Part shown: positions 1 to 5,151 of the stretch, one piece after another
How the letters are laid out: every line of letters starts with the position of its first letter
How positions within the stretch are numbered: position 1 is the stretch's first letter
Assembly (NCBI GenBank): GCA_023393575.1
Contig: JAEWKX010000351.1
Location: 1 to 8,244 of the forward strand
Source: Pseudomonadota bacterium
GTDB taxonomy: Bacteria > Pseudomonadota > Alphaproteobacteria > Rhizobiales > Rhizobiaceae
DNA: 8,244 bases
Reading direction: 5' to 3'
Program-made: the position numbers and the translations under genes
Notes under the pieces: generated by a model
Told to the model about the DNA's origin: nothing
The model's database searches: none
What the model saw: only the letters and a program-made list of their open reading frames with translations

Positions 1-403
1 GTAGCGGGGCGATCTCGATCCCTTCGTCGAGCAGCAAGCGCACCTCATCGAGGCTTGCCTTGCCGATGATCCCTCGGACATCGGCTTCGCCATAATGGAT
101 CCTGCGAGCTTCCTCGGGGAATTTCTCGCCCACATCTTCGGCACTGGCCTTGATGGCCGCCACGGTTTCGCGGATCTTTGCCATCACCTGCTTCTGCGCA
201 AGGTCCATGGCGACCGCCTGCTTCTCCTCTTTTTTCCGAGCGGTGGAAACGGAAGGAGCCATGAGAGATTTCGAAACCGCAGCCGAGTTGCAGACGGGAC
301 AGGTGAGGAATCCAGTCTCGGCCTGACGGTCGAAGTCGGAACTTCCCGAGAACCAGCCTTCGAAGCTGTGTGCATTGTCGCAGACGAGGGAGTAGCGGAT
401 CAC
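1..403 (-). CDS. DUF1178 family protein, 3' end beyond the window
   Basis: Function unknown; the family is widespread in proteobacteria. The visible 134 codons begin at a GTG (403-401) and read V/M-IRYSLVCDNAHSFEGWF. Cys8 and His12, followed by a CPVC pair at residues 35-38, look like a small zinc-ribbon-like N-terminus; metal binding is my inference. Residues from about 52 to 90 are charged and helical (KKEEKQAVAMDLAQKQVMAK), and the piece ends DEGIEIAPL. Family members are typically about 140-150 aa, so only a few residues should be missing. The GTG overlaps the TGA of the upstream amidase gene by 4 bp (GTGA), and AAAGGGGG lies about 9 bases before it, which decides the start and suggests translational coupling. 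It is the last visible gene of the comF-grxC-amidase cluster. The family call is from memory of the N-terminal pattern. Confidence 0.88.
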   Translation of the reverse strand, partial: MIRYSLVCDNAHSFEGWFSGSSDFDRQAETGFLTCPVCNSAAVSKSLMAPSVSTARKKEEKQAVAMDLAQKQVMAKIRETVAAIKASAEDVGEKFPEEARRIHYGEADVRGIIGKASLDEVRLLLDEGIEIAPL

Positions 404-1254
404 GCGGCGACCCCCTTTGCCTCCGCGGCCACCGTATCAAGCGTGAAGTCGCGGGCGTTCTTGAGGTTCGGTATCTTGCCGCGGGCGGCCTTCACCTGCT
501 CGACATCGATGTCGGCGATGACGATCGCCTCGCCGCTGCCGCCGGCAGATGCCAGCACCTTGCCCCATGGATCGATGATCATCGAATGGCCGAAGGTCTC
601 GCGTCCGTCTTCATGCGAGCCGGCCTGGGCGGCGGCGATCAGGAACGCACCGTTCTCGATGGCGCGGGCCCTGAGCAGCACTTCCCAGTGCGCCTCGCCG
701 GTTTGCCGGGTGAAGGCGGCAGGAACAGTCAGCACTTCGGCGCCGGCGACCGCCTCGGTCCGGAACAGTGAGGGGAAACGGACGTCGTAGCAGATCGCGA
801 AGCCCAGCTTGGCGAAGGGAAGCTCCGCCACCCGCGCCGCGCCGCCCGGACGATAGACGGCGCTTTCGCGCCAGCTCTCGCCGTTGTCGAGGTCGACGTC
901 GAACATGTGGATTTTATCATAGGTACAGATCCGCTCGCCACCGGGAGCGAACAGGAAGCCACGATTGGCAATCTTGCCATCGGGCAGCGCGATCGCCGTC
1001 GAGCCTACATGCACGTGGATGCCGAGTTCGCGGGCAAGTTCAAGCGCGGTGGAGACGATGACGTCGTTCACCTCTTCCTTCAGCACCGACATCAGCCCCT
1101 GCCGGTCCTTCTGCACCGCCCCGGTCATCTCCGGCGTCTGGACGTAGACCGCGCCCTCGCCGGCGGCCTCCCGTACGAGCCGGGCCATATCGGCCGCGTT
1201 CTTCTCCGGGTCGATACCCGAACACATCTGGATGGCGGCAGCCTTGAACGTCAT
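400..1254 (-). CDS. Carbon-nitrogen hydrolase (nitrilase superfamily), Nit1/Nit2-like amidase
   Basis: A 284-aa cytoplasmic C-N hydrolase, the usual length for the Nit branch. The full catalytic set is visible: Glu42 (TPEMTG), Lys114 (YDKIHMFD), Cys155 (FAICYDVRFP), plus a likely second acidic residue near Glu130 (GESWRES). Members of this branch cleave the side-chain amide of omega-amido acids such as alpha-ketoglutaramate (Nit2, omega-amidase) or of deaminated glutathione (Nit1). The KIHMFDVD stretch is typical of this Nit group rather than of nitrile hydrolases. The immediate upstream gene is a glutaredoxin, which favours the deaminated-glutathione amidase role; that is an inference from context. 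The start ATG follows GGAGAAG at good spacing. This ribosome site overlaps the grxC stop, with a 12-bp gap between genes. The 3' end overlaps the DUF1178 gene by 4 bp. Nothing looks broken. The exact substrate is uncertain. Confidence 0.95.
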   Translation of the reverse strand: MTFKAAAIQMCSGIDPEKNAADMARLVREAAGEGAVYVQTPEMTGAVQKDRQGLMSVLKEEVNDVIVSTALELARELGIHVHVGSTAIALPDGKIANRGFLFAPGGERICTYDKIHMFDVDLDNGESWRESAVYRPGGAARVAELPFAKLGFAICYDVRFPSLFRTEAVAGAEVLTVPAAFTRQTGEAHWEVLLRARAIENGAFLIAAAQAGSHEDGRETFGHSMIIDPWGKVLASAGGSGEAIVIADIDVEQVKAARGKIPNLKNARDFTLDTVAAEAKGVAA

Positions 1255-1266
1255 GGTTGCTTCTCC

Positions 1267-1524
1267 TCAATCGGCAAGCATCGGATCGAGCTTGCCAGCC
1301 CGGTCCAGCGCGTGGAGATCGTCGCAGCCACCGATATGCTGGCCGTTGATGAAGATCTGCGGGAAGGTCGCGCGCCCGTTGGCCTTGTCGATCATCTCCT
1401 GGCGCAGGTCCGGCGAACGGGTCGCGTCGTGCTCGGTGAAATCGATACCCTTCGATTGAAGCAGCGACTTGGCGCGAGAACAGTAGCCGCAGCCCTGGCG
1501 GGTATAGATCGTAACATCTGCCAT
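1267..1524 (-). CDS. grxC: Glutaredoxin 3 (GrxC type)
   Basis: An 85-aa dithiol glutaredoxin, the normal length for bacterial Grx3. It uses glutathione to reduce protein disulfides and mixed disulfides in the cytoplasm. Visible features are beta-strand DVTIYTR, active site CGYC at residues 12-15, the cis-proline motif TFPQIFI with Pro55, and the glutathione-binding GGCDDL at 65-70. The active site has Gly instead of the more common Pro between the cysteines. An in-frame start 54 bases upstream would add an unlikely MKFSLARPPSVRPYRENL extension. I chose the ATG at 1524 because GGGAGA lies 7 bases before it and MADVTIYTRQ is the expected N-terminus. comF ends 57 bp upstream, and a promoter candidate overlaps the comF end, so grxC may start its own transcript with the amidase and DUF1178 genes. 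Confidence 0.97.
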   Translation of the reverse strand: MADVTIYTRQGCGYCSRAKSLLQSKGIDFTEHDATRSPDLRQEMIDKANGRATFPQIFINGQHIGGCDDLHALDRAGKLDPMLAD

Positions 1525-1581
1525 CAAGTTCTCCCGGTACGGCCGGACGGAAGGAGGCCGCGCAAGACTGAATTTCAAGCC

Positions 1582-2355
1582 TCATATAGGCCCGGAAATG
1601 GCCATTGCAAAGGTCAACACCGTGACCTCCGAAGCGCCGGCCTGCTTCAAGGCGCGAGCGGCGGAATTGACCGTCGCGCCCGTGGTGTACACATCATCGA
1701 TCAGAACGATGCGTTTCCCCGCCACATCGGGCTCACGTCCCGGAACAATCCTGAAGGCGGCGCGCACGTTGTTTTCCCGGCCCTTCGCCGTCAAGCCCAC
1801 TTGCCGCACGGTGTTCTTCACGCGCGCGAGCGTTCTCGGCAGGAAAGGTCGGCCCGATAGCCGGGCGAGGTGGCGTGCAAGTTCTGCGGACTGGTTGAAC
1901 CTGCGGCTGGCGAACCGCCACCGGTTCAGCGGCACCGGCACGACGGCGTCGCAACCGGCGACGAAACCATCCGATGAGCGCAGCATCCAGAGCGCCATCA
2001 TCGCCGAGAGGTCGGTGCGATCGCGGTATTTGAGGCCGTGCACCAGGTGGCGCACCGGCCCCTCGTGGATCGCGACCGAGCGCAACCGGTTGAAGACCGG
2101 CGGATCGGCGATCGCCTCGGCGCAGACCATACCCTCGCCGGGATCGTAGGAGAACGGCATTCCCAGCACTTCGCAATAGGGGCGCTCGATGAAGCGGATA
2201 TCGGCCCAGCAGTTGGGACAGAAACCGGCATGGCCACCGGTCAGTATCCCGCAGCCGGGGCACGTCGCCGGATAGACGATGTCGCCCAGCCGCCGCAACC
2301 AGCCGTAAGGCAGCATCGTTAGCAGAATACGGACAAGCGGCGGGTCTGTTGCCAT
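1582..2355 (-). CDS. comF: ComF family phosphoribosyltransferase-like protein
   Basis: A 257-aa protein of the ComF family, named for a competence protein in Bacillus and Haemophilus; in alphaproteobacteria the role is not well defined. The N-terminus has a zinc-finger-like cluster (Cys32, Cys35, Cys46, Cys49, with Cys61 also available). The C-terminal half is a type I phosphoribosyltransferase fold, with the PRPP-loop signature VLIDDVYTTGAT at residues 218-229 and the family motifs HGLKYRDR (106-113) and VPVPLNRWRFASRRFNQS (140-157). Residues 8-30 are hydrophobic-leaning but do not form a clear membrane span. No good ribosome site precedes ATG 2355 or the alternative ATG at 2316, so the start is uncertain. 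A weak promoter match (TTGCGC at 2392-2387, GCTAAT at 2369-2364) would give a nearly leaderless mRNA. The gene diverges from the methyltransferase gene, and DNA uptake is not implied. Confidence 0.95.
   Translation of the reverse strand: MATDPPLVRILLTMLPYGWLRRLGDIVYPATCPGCGILTGGHAGFCPNCWADIRFIERPYCEVLGMPFSYDPGEGMVCAEAIADPPVFNRLRSVAIHEGPVRHLVHGLKYRDRTDLSAMMALWMLRSSDGFVAGCDAVVPVPLNRWRFASRRFNQSAELARHLARLSGRPFLPRTLARVKNTVRQVGLTAKGRENNVRAAFRIVPGREPDVAGKRIVLIDDVYTTGATVNSAARALKQAGASEVTVLTFAMAISGPI
1584..1612 (-). promoter_or_regulatory. Candidate promoter for grxC and downstream genes
   Basis: On the minus strand CTTTGC (1612-1607) is followed after exactly 17 bases by CTATAT (1589-1584). The rhizobial housekeeping consensus is CTTGAC-N17-CTATAT, so the -10 is perfect and the -35 matches 4 of 6. 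Predicted transcript start is near 1577, about 50 bases before the grxC ATG. The site lies within the last codons of comF. Inferred from sequence only. Confidence 0.42.
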
Positions 2356-2358
2356 GGA

Positions 2359-2393
2359 TTGACATTAGCCTGCACGGAGCGCCATTGCGCAAT
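2359..2393 (+). promoter_or_regulatory. Candidate -35 and palindrome in the divergent comF/methyltransferase region
   Basis: The 64-bp region between the two divergent starts holds a perfect TTGACA at 2359-2364 on the plus strand, suited to the methyltransferase gene, but the -10 at 16-18 bases spacing is poor. A perfect 10-bp palindrome ATTGCGCAAT at 2384-2393 lies where a -10 or operator would be. It could be a repressor site or chance. No binding factor can be named. Confidence 0.3.
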
Positions 2394-2419
2394 CGGATTC
2401 TTGAGAAGGCGGATACGGC

Positions 2420-3310
2420 ATGGAAACGATTTTCGATCAGGCACTGGTGACGGCAAGGCGCGAACGGGCCTTCCAGAGGCAGGAGAACGGCGCCTCCTTC
2501 CTGATCGACCTTGTGGCGAAGGAACTGTCGGAGCGCCTTTCCGCGGTGGAGCGGATCTTCGAAGACGCGGTCGAACTGCATGGCGGAACAGGCGCCGCAG
2601 CAGGAATGGCATCGCAGACCGGGAAGATCACCCAACTCCGGCGGATCGAGACCAGCAGCATGTTTGCCCGGCCGGGAGAGGACCTGACGGTGGCGCCCCT
2701 CGAAGACGTTCCGATCGAGGCCTCCTCGGTCAACCTCGTCCTCTCGCCGCTGTCGCTGCACCTCCTCAACGACATACCCGGCACGCTGGTGCGCATCCGC
2801 AGGTCGCTCAAGCCGGACGGCCTGTTCATGGCAGCGATCCCCGGCGCGGGTACGCTGGCGGAACTGCGTGATGTTCTTTTGGCTGCCGAAGTCGAGCTGA
2901 CGGGGGGAGCCAGCCCACGCGTGATCCCGTTTGCCGACGTCCGTGATATCGGCGCCCTGCTGCAGCGGGCCGGCTTCGCCCTGCCCGTGGTCGATGTCGA
3001 GACCTACACGGTGCGCTACGATTCCATGTTTCCGCTGATGCGGGATATCCGTGCGATGGGCATGGCCAATCCGCTTGTCGGGCGCAGCCGTGTTCCGATG
3101 GGCCGGCGCCTTTTCGTCAGGGCGGCGGAGCTCTACGCGGAACGCTACGCCGATCCCGACGGGCGCATCCGCGCCACCTTCTCGATCATCTACGTTTCCG
3201 GCTGGGCGCCCCATGAGAGCCAGCAGCAGCCGCTGAAGCCCGGCTCGGCAAAGATGCGGTTGGCCGATGCGCTGCGGACCCCGCCGGAGGACGAGGCGGG
3301 CAAATCCTAG
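2420..3310 (+). CDS. SAM-dependent methyltransferase-like protein, NDUFAF5/BioC-related
   Basis: A 296-aa protein with the layout of the alphaproteobacterial relatives of mitochondrial NDUFAF5. The N-terminus reads FDQALVTARRERA, then a helical FLIDLVAKELSERLSAV, a class I methyltransferase fold from about 45 to 190, the post-core motif LKPDGLFMAAIPGAGTL (130-146), and the conserved C-terminal GWAPHESQQQPLKPGSAK at 261-278. Motif I is unusual: VELHGGTG (51-58) replaces the usual D-x-G-x-G-x-G, lacking the first Asp and one Gly, although I recall a similar form in other rhizobial members. Human NDUFAF5 hydroxylates an arginine of the complex I subunit NDUFS7, so a role in respiratory complex I assembly is possible but inferred. 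BioC-like malonyl-ACP methylation is the other option and less likely. AGAAGGCGG precedes the ATG by about 8 bases. The gene stands alone on the plus strand and its stop overlaps the pilin stop. Confidence 0.9.
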   Translation: METIFDQALVTARRERAFQRQENGASFLIDLVAKELSERLSAVERIFEDAVELHGGTGAAAGMASQTGKITQLRRIETSSMFARPGEDLTVAPLEDVPIEASSVNLVLSPLSLHLLNDIPGTLVRIRRSLKPDGLFMAAIPGAGTLAELRDVLLAAEVELTGGASPRVIPFADVRDIGALLQRAGFALPVVDVETYTVRYDSMFPLMRDIRAMGMANPLVGRSRVPMGRRLFVRAAELYAERYADPDGRIRATFSIIYVSGWAPHESQQQPLKPGSAKMRLADALRTPPEDEAGKS

Positions 3311-3480
3311 TCCCGCGCGTCGACCAGATAGCCTTCGATCGTATTGAAGACATCCACCAGGCTATCGGACAAGCCCCCGAACCCTGCGATCAGCACCACG
3401 GCGATGATCGCGGCGATCAGCCCGTACTCGATGGCCGTGGCACCCTCCGTGCGACGCGTCAGCGACCAGAGAAGACGCAT
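3307..3480 (-). CDS. Flp-type pilin (type IVb prepilin)
   Basis: A 57-aa Flp/Fap pilin precursor. The short basic leader MRLLWSLTRRTEG is followed by the prepilin-peptidase site G13|ATAIEYGLIAA, giving the diagnostic Glu and Tyr at mature positions 5 and 6. A hydrophobic segment IAAIIAVVLIAGFGGL and a short polar tail ending YLVDARD complete it. After cleavage by a TadV/CpaA-type peptidase such pilins assemble into thin adhesive Tad pili at the cell surface. Two in-frame ATGs exist, at 3486 and 3480. AAAGGAG at 3495-3489 lies 2 bases from the first and 8 from the second, so I take 3480; the alternative adds only Met-Arg. No tad/cpa assembly gene lies in the window, so this copy is either an orphan or serves a cluster elsewhere. 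It follows the small membrane protein gene by 43 bp. Confidence 0.93.
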   Translation of the reverse strand: MRLLWSLTRRTEGATAIEYGLIAAIIAVVLIAGFGGLSDSLVDVFNTIEGYLVDARD

Positions 3481-3488
3481 GCGCATAT

Positions 3489-3495
3489 CTCCTTT
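3489..3495 (-). promoter_or_regulatory. Ribosome binding site of the pilin gene
   Basis: AAAGGAG on the minus strand is a near-perfect anti-Shine-Dalgarno match, the strongest of any gene here. Its distance of 8 bases favours ATG 3480 over ATG 3486. A strong site fits the high output expected of a major pilin. Confidence 0.75.
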
Positions 3496-3502
3496 CGGCA
3501 AG

Positions 3503-3517
3503 GTCTCCTCGGGAGAC
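3503..3517 (-). other. Short hairpin between membrane protein and pilin genes
   Basis: GTCTCC and GGAGAC form a 6-bp perfect stem with a 3-base loop, in the 43-bp spacer before the pilin gene. There is no T-run after it, so it is not a standard terminator. It could stabilise or shield the pilin part of a shared transcript. It could also be chance. Confidence 0.4.
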
Positions 3518-3523
3518 GTCAGG

Positions 3524-3841
3524 TCAACAACGTTTGTCGACATCGTAGGGCTGGATGATGCAAACGGAGCCCGGCGTCTCCTGGAGAACGCTACGGCGGA
3601 TGGTGTAGTGCTTGGCGCCCTTTTCCGCCGGAGCGATCGAACCGGTCGTGATCCTGTCGAATTCTTCCTGCACATGAGCAAGCCGGCGCGCATCATCGGA
3701 CTCGGCCAACATCGGCGTGATGATCAGGGACAGCGCGATAGCTGCCGTCCCGAAGAGAAGGGCTATATTGAGGGCGCCAGTCTTGCCGGATCTGTACGTC
3801 CGCCTACGGACTCGTACAGTCTTCCACAATTCCTCGTCCAT
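3524..3841 (-). CDS. Small single-span membrane protein upstream of Flp pilin, function unknown
   Basis: A 105-aa protein. A basic N-terminus (residues 1-20, TVRVRRRTYRSGK) leads into one hydrophobic span at about 23-46 (ALNIALLFGTAAIALSLIITPMLA), then a polar domain with DRITTGSIAP and IRRSVLQETPGSVCIIQPY. By the positive-inside rule the C-terminal 60 residues face the periplasm. Two cysteines, Cys94 and the final Cys105, could form a disulfide. I recognise it as a rhizobial conserved hypothetical found beside Flp pilins, but cannot name a function. It lacks the G|xxxxEY prepilin site, so it is not a pilin or a TadE/F pseudopilin of the usual form. It starts the module of two genes with the pilin, behind a CtrA-like box. 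GAGG lies about 12 bases before the ATG, a loose ribosome site. Confidence 0.82.
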   Translation of the reverse strand: MDEELWKTVRVRRRTYRSGKTGALNIALLFGTAAIALSLIITPMLAESDDARRLAHVQEEFDRITTGSIAPAEKGAKHYTIRRSVLQETPGSVCIIQPYDVDKRC

Positions 3842-3903
3842 TGTCGCAAAGCCTCGTCAACGCAAATACTGCCTTGGTGAGCCCCGAGACTAGAGGATTT
3901 GGA

Positions 3904-3918
3904 TAAACGATCTGTTAA
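3904..3918 (-). promoter_or_regulatory. CtrA-like binding site upstream of the pilin module
   Basis: On the minus strand TTAA, 7 bases, then TTTA matches the CtrA consensus TTAA-N7-TTAA with one mismatch. It lies about 63 bases before the ATG of the first pilus-module gene, a plausible promoter distance, and a GANTC (CcrM methylation) site sits at 3930-3934. CtrA activates pilA in Caulobacter and is conserved in rhizobia. Control here is inferred. The downstream -10 is not clear. Confidence 0.42.
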
Positions 3919-3955
3919 CGCCGATTTATGATTCGCCGCAGTTGTTGCCTTTGAT

Positions 3956-4369
3956 CTACAGCAGATCCTGCAGAAAGGGGATCAGCGGCTCGTCCGCCGG
4001 CGGCATCGGGTAGTTGCGCAGATCGCGGCTGCGAACCCATTTTATCGCCTGGCCCTCCTGCCCCACCGGGATTCCCTCGTAGCGCCGGCAGATGTAGAGC
4101 GGCATCAGCAGGTGAAAGGTCTCGTAGGTATGGCTTGCGAAGGTCAGCGGCGCCAGGCACGGGATACGGGTAGTGATCCCGAGTTCCTCCTGCAATTCGC
4201 GGATCAGCGTCTCTTCCGGCGTCTCGCCCGGCTCGATCTTCCCGCCAGGGAATTCCCACAGCCCCGCCAGTTCCTTCCCCTGCGGCCGCTGGGCCAGCAG
4301 GATGCGGTTGTCCGAATCCACGAGGGCGCAGGCGGCCACGAGCAGCATGCGTCTCTGCTGGCTCTCCAT
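3956..4369 (-). CDS. mutT: Nudix hydrolase, MutT type (8-oxo-dGTP diphosphatase)
   Basis: A 137-aa protein, the usual MutT size. The Nudix box is complete at residues 43-65: G43, E49, then RELQEELGI, with the metal-binding glutamates E58, E61 and E62 all present. The N-terminal RRMLLVAACALVDSDNRILLAQRP and the KELAGLWEFPGGK lead into the box are characteristic of the MutT branch, which hydrolyses 8-oxo-dGTP to the monophosphate and prevents oxidative A-to-C transversions. I chose ATG 4369 because GGGAGG lies 7 bases before it; a codon 18 bases upstream would add MAGGLI and lie inside the acetyltransferase gene. Only 2 bp separate it from the GNAT stop, so translation is probably coupled. It ends the argJ-GNAT-mutT unit. 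No terminator hairpin is visible behind it. Other Nudix substrates remain possible. Confidence 0.95.
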   Translation of the reverse strand: MESQQRRMLLVAACALVDSDNRILLAQRPQGKELAGLWEFPGGKIEPGETPEETLIRELQEELGITTRIPCLAPLTFASHTYETFHLLMPLYICRRYEGIPVGQEGQAIKWVRSRDLRNYPMPPADEPLIPFLQDLL

Positions 4370-4371
4370 GA

Positions 4372-5151
4372 TCAGCCCTCCCGCCAATAGTGATATTCGT
4401 AGGCTTCCCGGAAGCCGAACTTCCGGTAGAGAGCGAGCGCCGGCTCGTTGTCGGCCACCACCTGCATCCAGGCCGTCCGGGCGCCGCTGATGCGGGCCCA
4501 GCGCAGGGCGGAGGAAAGTATGCCGGTCCCCAGCCCCTGTCGTCTCACGCTCTCGGAAACGACGAAACCGAGCACGCCGGCGAGATCGTTGTCCTGGACG
4601 CAGAGCGCGACTGCCGAGGGCGCTCCCTGCGGGCTCTCGATCGTGAACAGCCCGGTCGGCGGCCTGATGGCGGTAAGCACCTCGGCCAGCGCCGGCTTCA
4701 GTCCGGGGTCCTCGCCCGCCAGCGACAGGCTGGCGTCGATGAAACGGCCGATATCGTGACTGGGCAGACGATCCAGCGTTTCCGGCAGCTCCAGTTGCGC
4801 CAGATTGGCGGTGAGCACCTTCACCGTCTCGAACCGCAGCCAGCCGTGCTCCGACAGGTGGTCGATCAGCGGCGCGGGAGCAAGCGGCGTCTCGCGCAGG
4901 ATCAGCGGCCTGCCGTAGCTATGGAAGCGCTTGCGCGCCTTCTCCAGGCGCAAGACCAGGTCGCGATGATCGGACGGATCGAGCGGAACGACACAATTCA
5001 GTCGCTTCGAAGGATGTCCGCCCGACAGACGAATCTGCCAGCTGCCATCATAGATGACGGTCGCCGCCGGCCAGGCCCGGAAGCCGACGGCCTCGAGCCT
5101 GCGCACCAGCGGCAGCTTGTCGGCGGAGAATGTCGCCTGCATCGTCGGCAT
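4372..5151 (-). CDS. GNAT family N-acetyltransferase
   Basis: A 259-aa acetyltransferase. The acetyl-CoA binding motif A is clear near the C-terminus: VLGFVVSESVRRQGLGTG at 193-210 with the R-x-x-G-x-G loop (R203, G206, G208). It is followed by motif B elements N235, Tyr242 and FGF at 246-248. The N-terminal half (1-130) does not show a second intact motif A and may be a degenerate GNAT repeat that binds the substrate. The acceptor is unknown. Despite lying directly after argJ it is not ArgA/NAGS by sequence. The chosen ATG at 5151 shares its A with the argJ TGA (TGATG), with GGAG 3 bases before it. The ATG at 5142 is an alternative with GGAG at 12 bases, and a longer form starting at 5208 inside argJ is less likely. 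It is followed by mutT after 2 bp. Confidence 0.92.
   Translation of the reverse strand: MPTMQATFSADKLPLVRRLEAVGFRAWPAATVIYDGSWQIRLSGGHPSKRLNCVVPLDPSDHRDLVLRLEKARKRFHSYGRPLILRETPLAPAPLIDHLSEHGWLRFETVKVLTANLAQLELPETLDRLPSHDIGRFIDASLSLAGEDPGLKPALAEVLTAIRPPTGLFTIESPQGAPSAVALCVQDNDLAGVLGFVVSESVRRQGLGTGILSSALRWARISGARTAWMQVVADNEPALALYRKFGFREAYEYHYWREG

Noticed and set aside
907..1860. A 317-codon open frame on the plus strand opposite the amidase, grxC and comF genes
   Set aside because: It runs antisense through three well-supported genes and has no family-like motifs.
1733..3214. A 493-codon open frame on the minus strand across comF and the methyltransferase gene
   Set aside because: It is antisense to the methyltransferase gene and out of frame with comF. 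Its composition is rich in Arg, Gly and Pro with no recognisable domain, as expected for a high-GC shadow frame.
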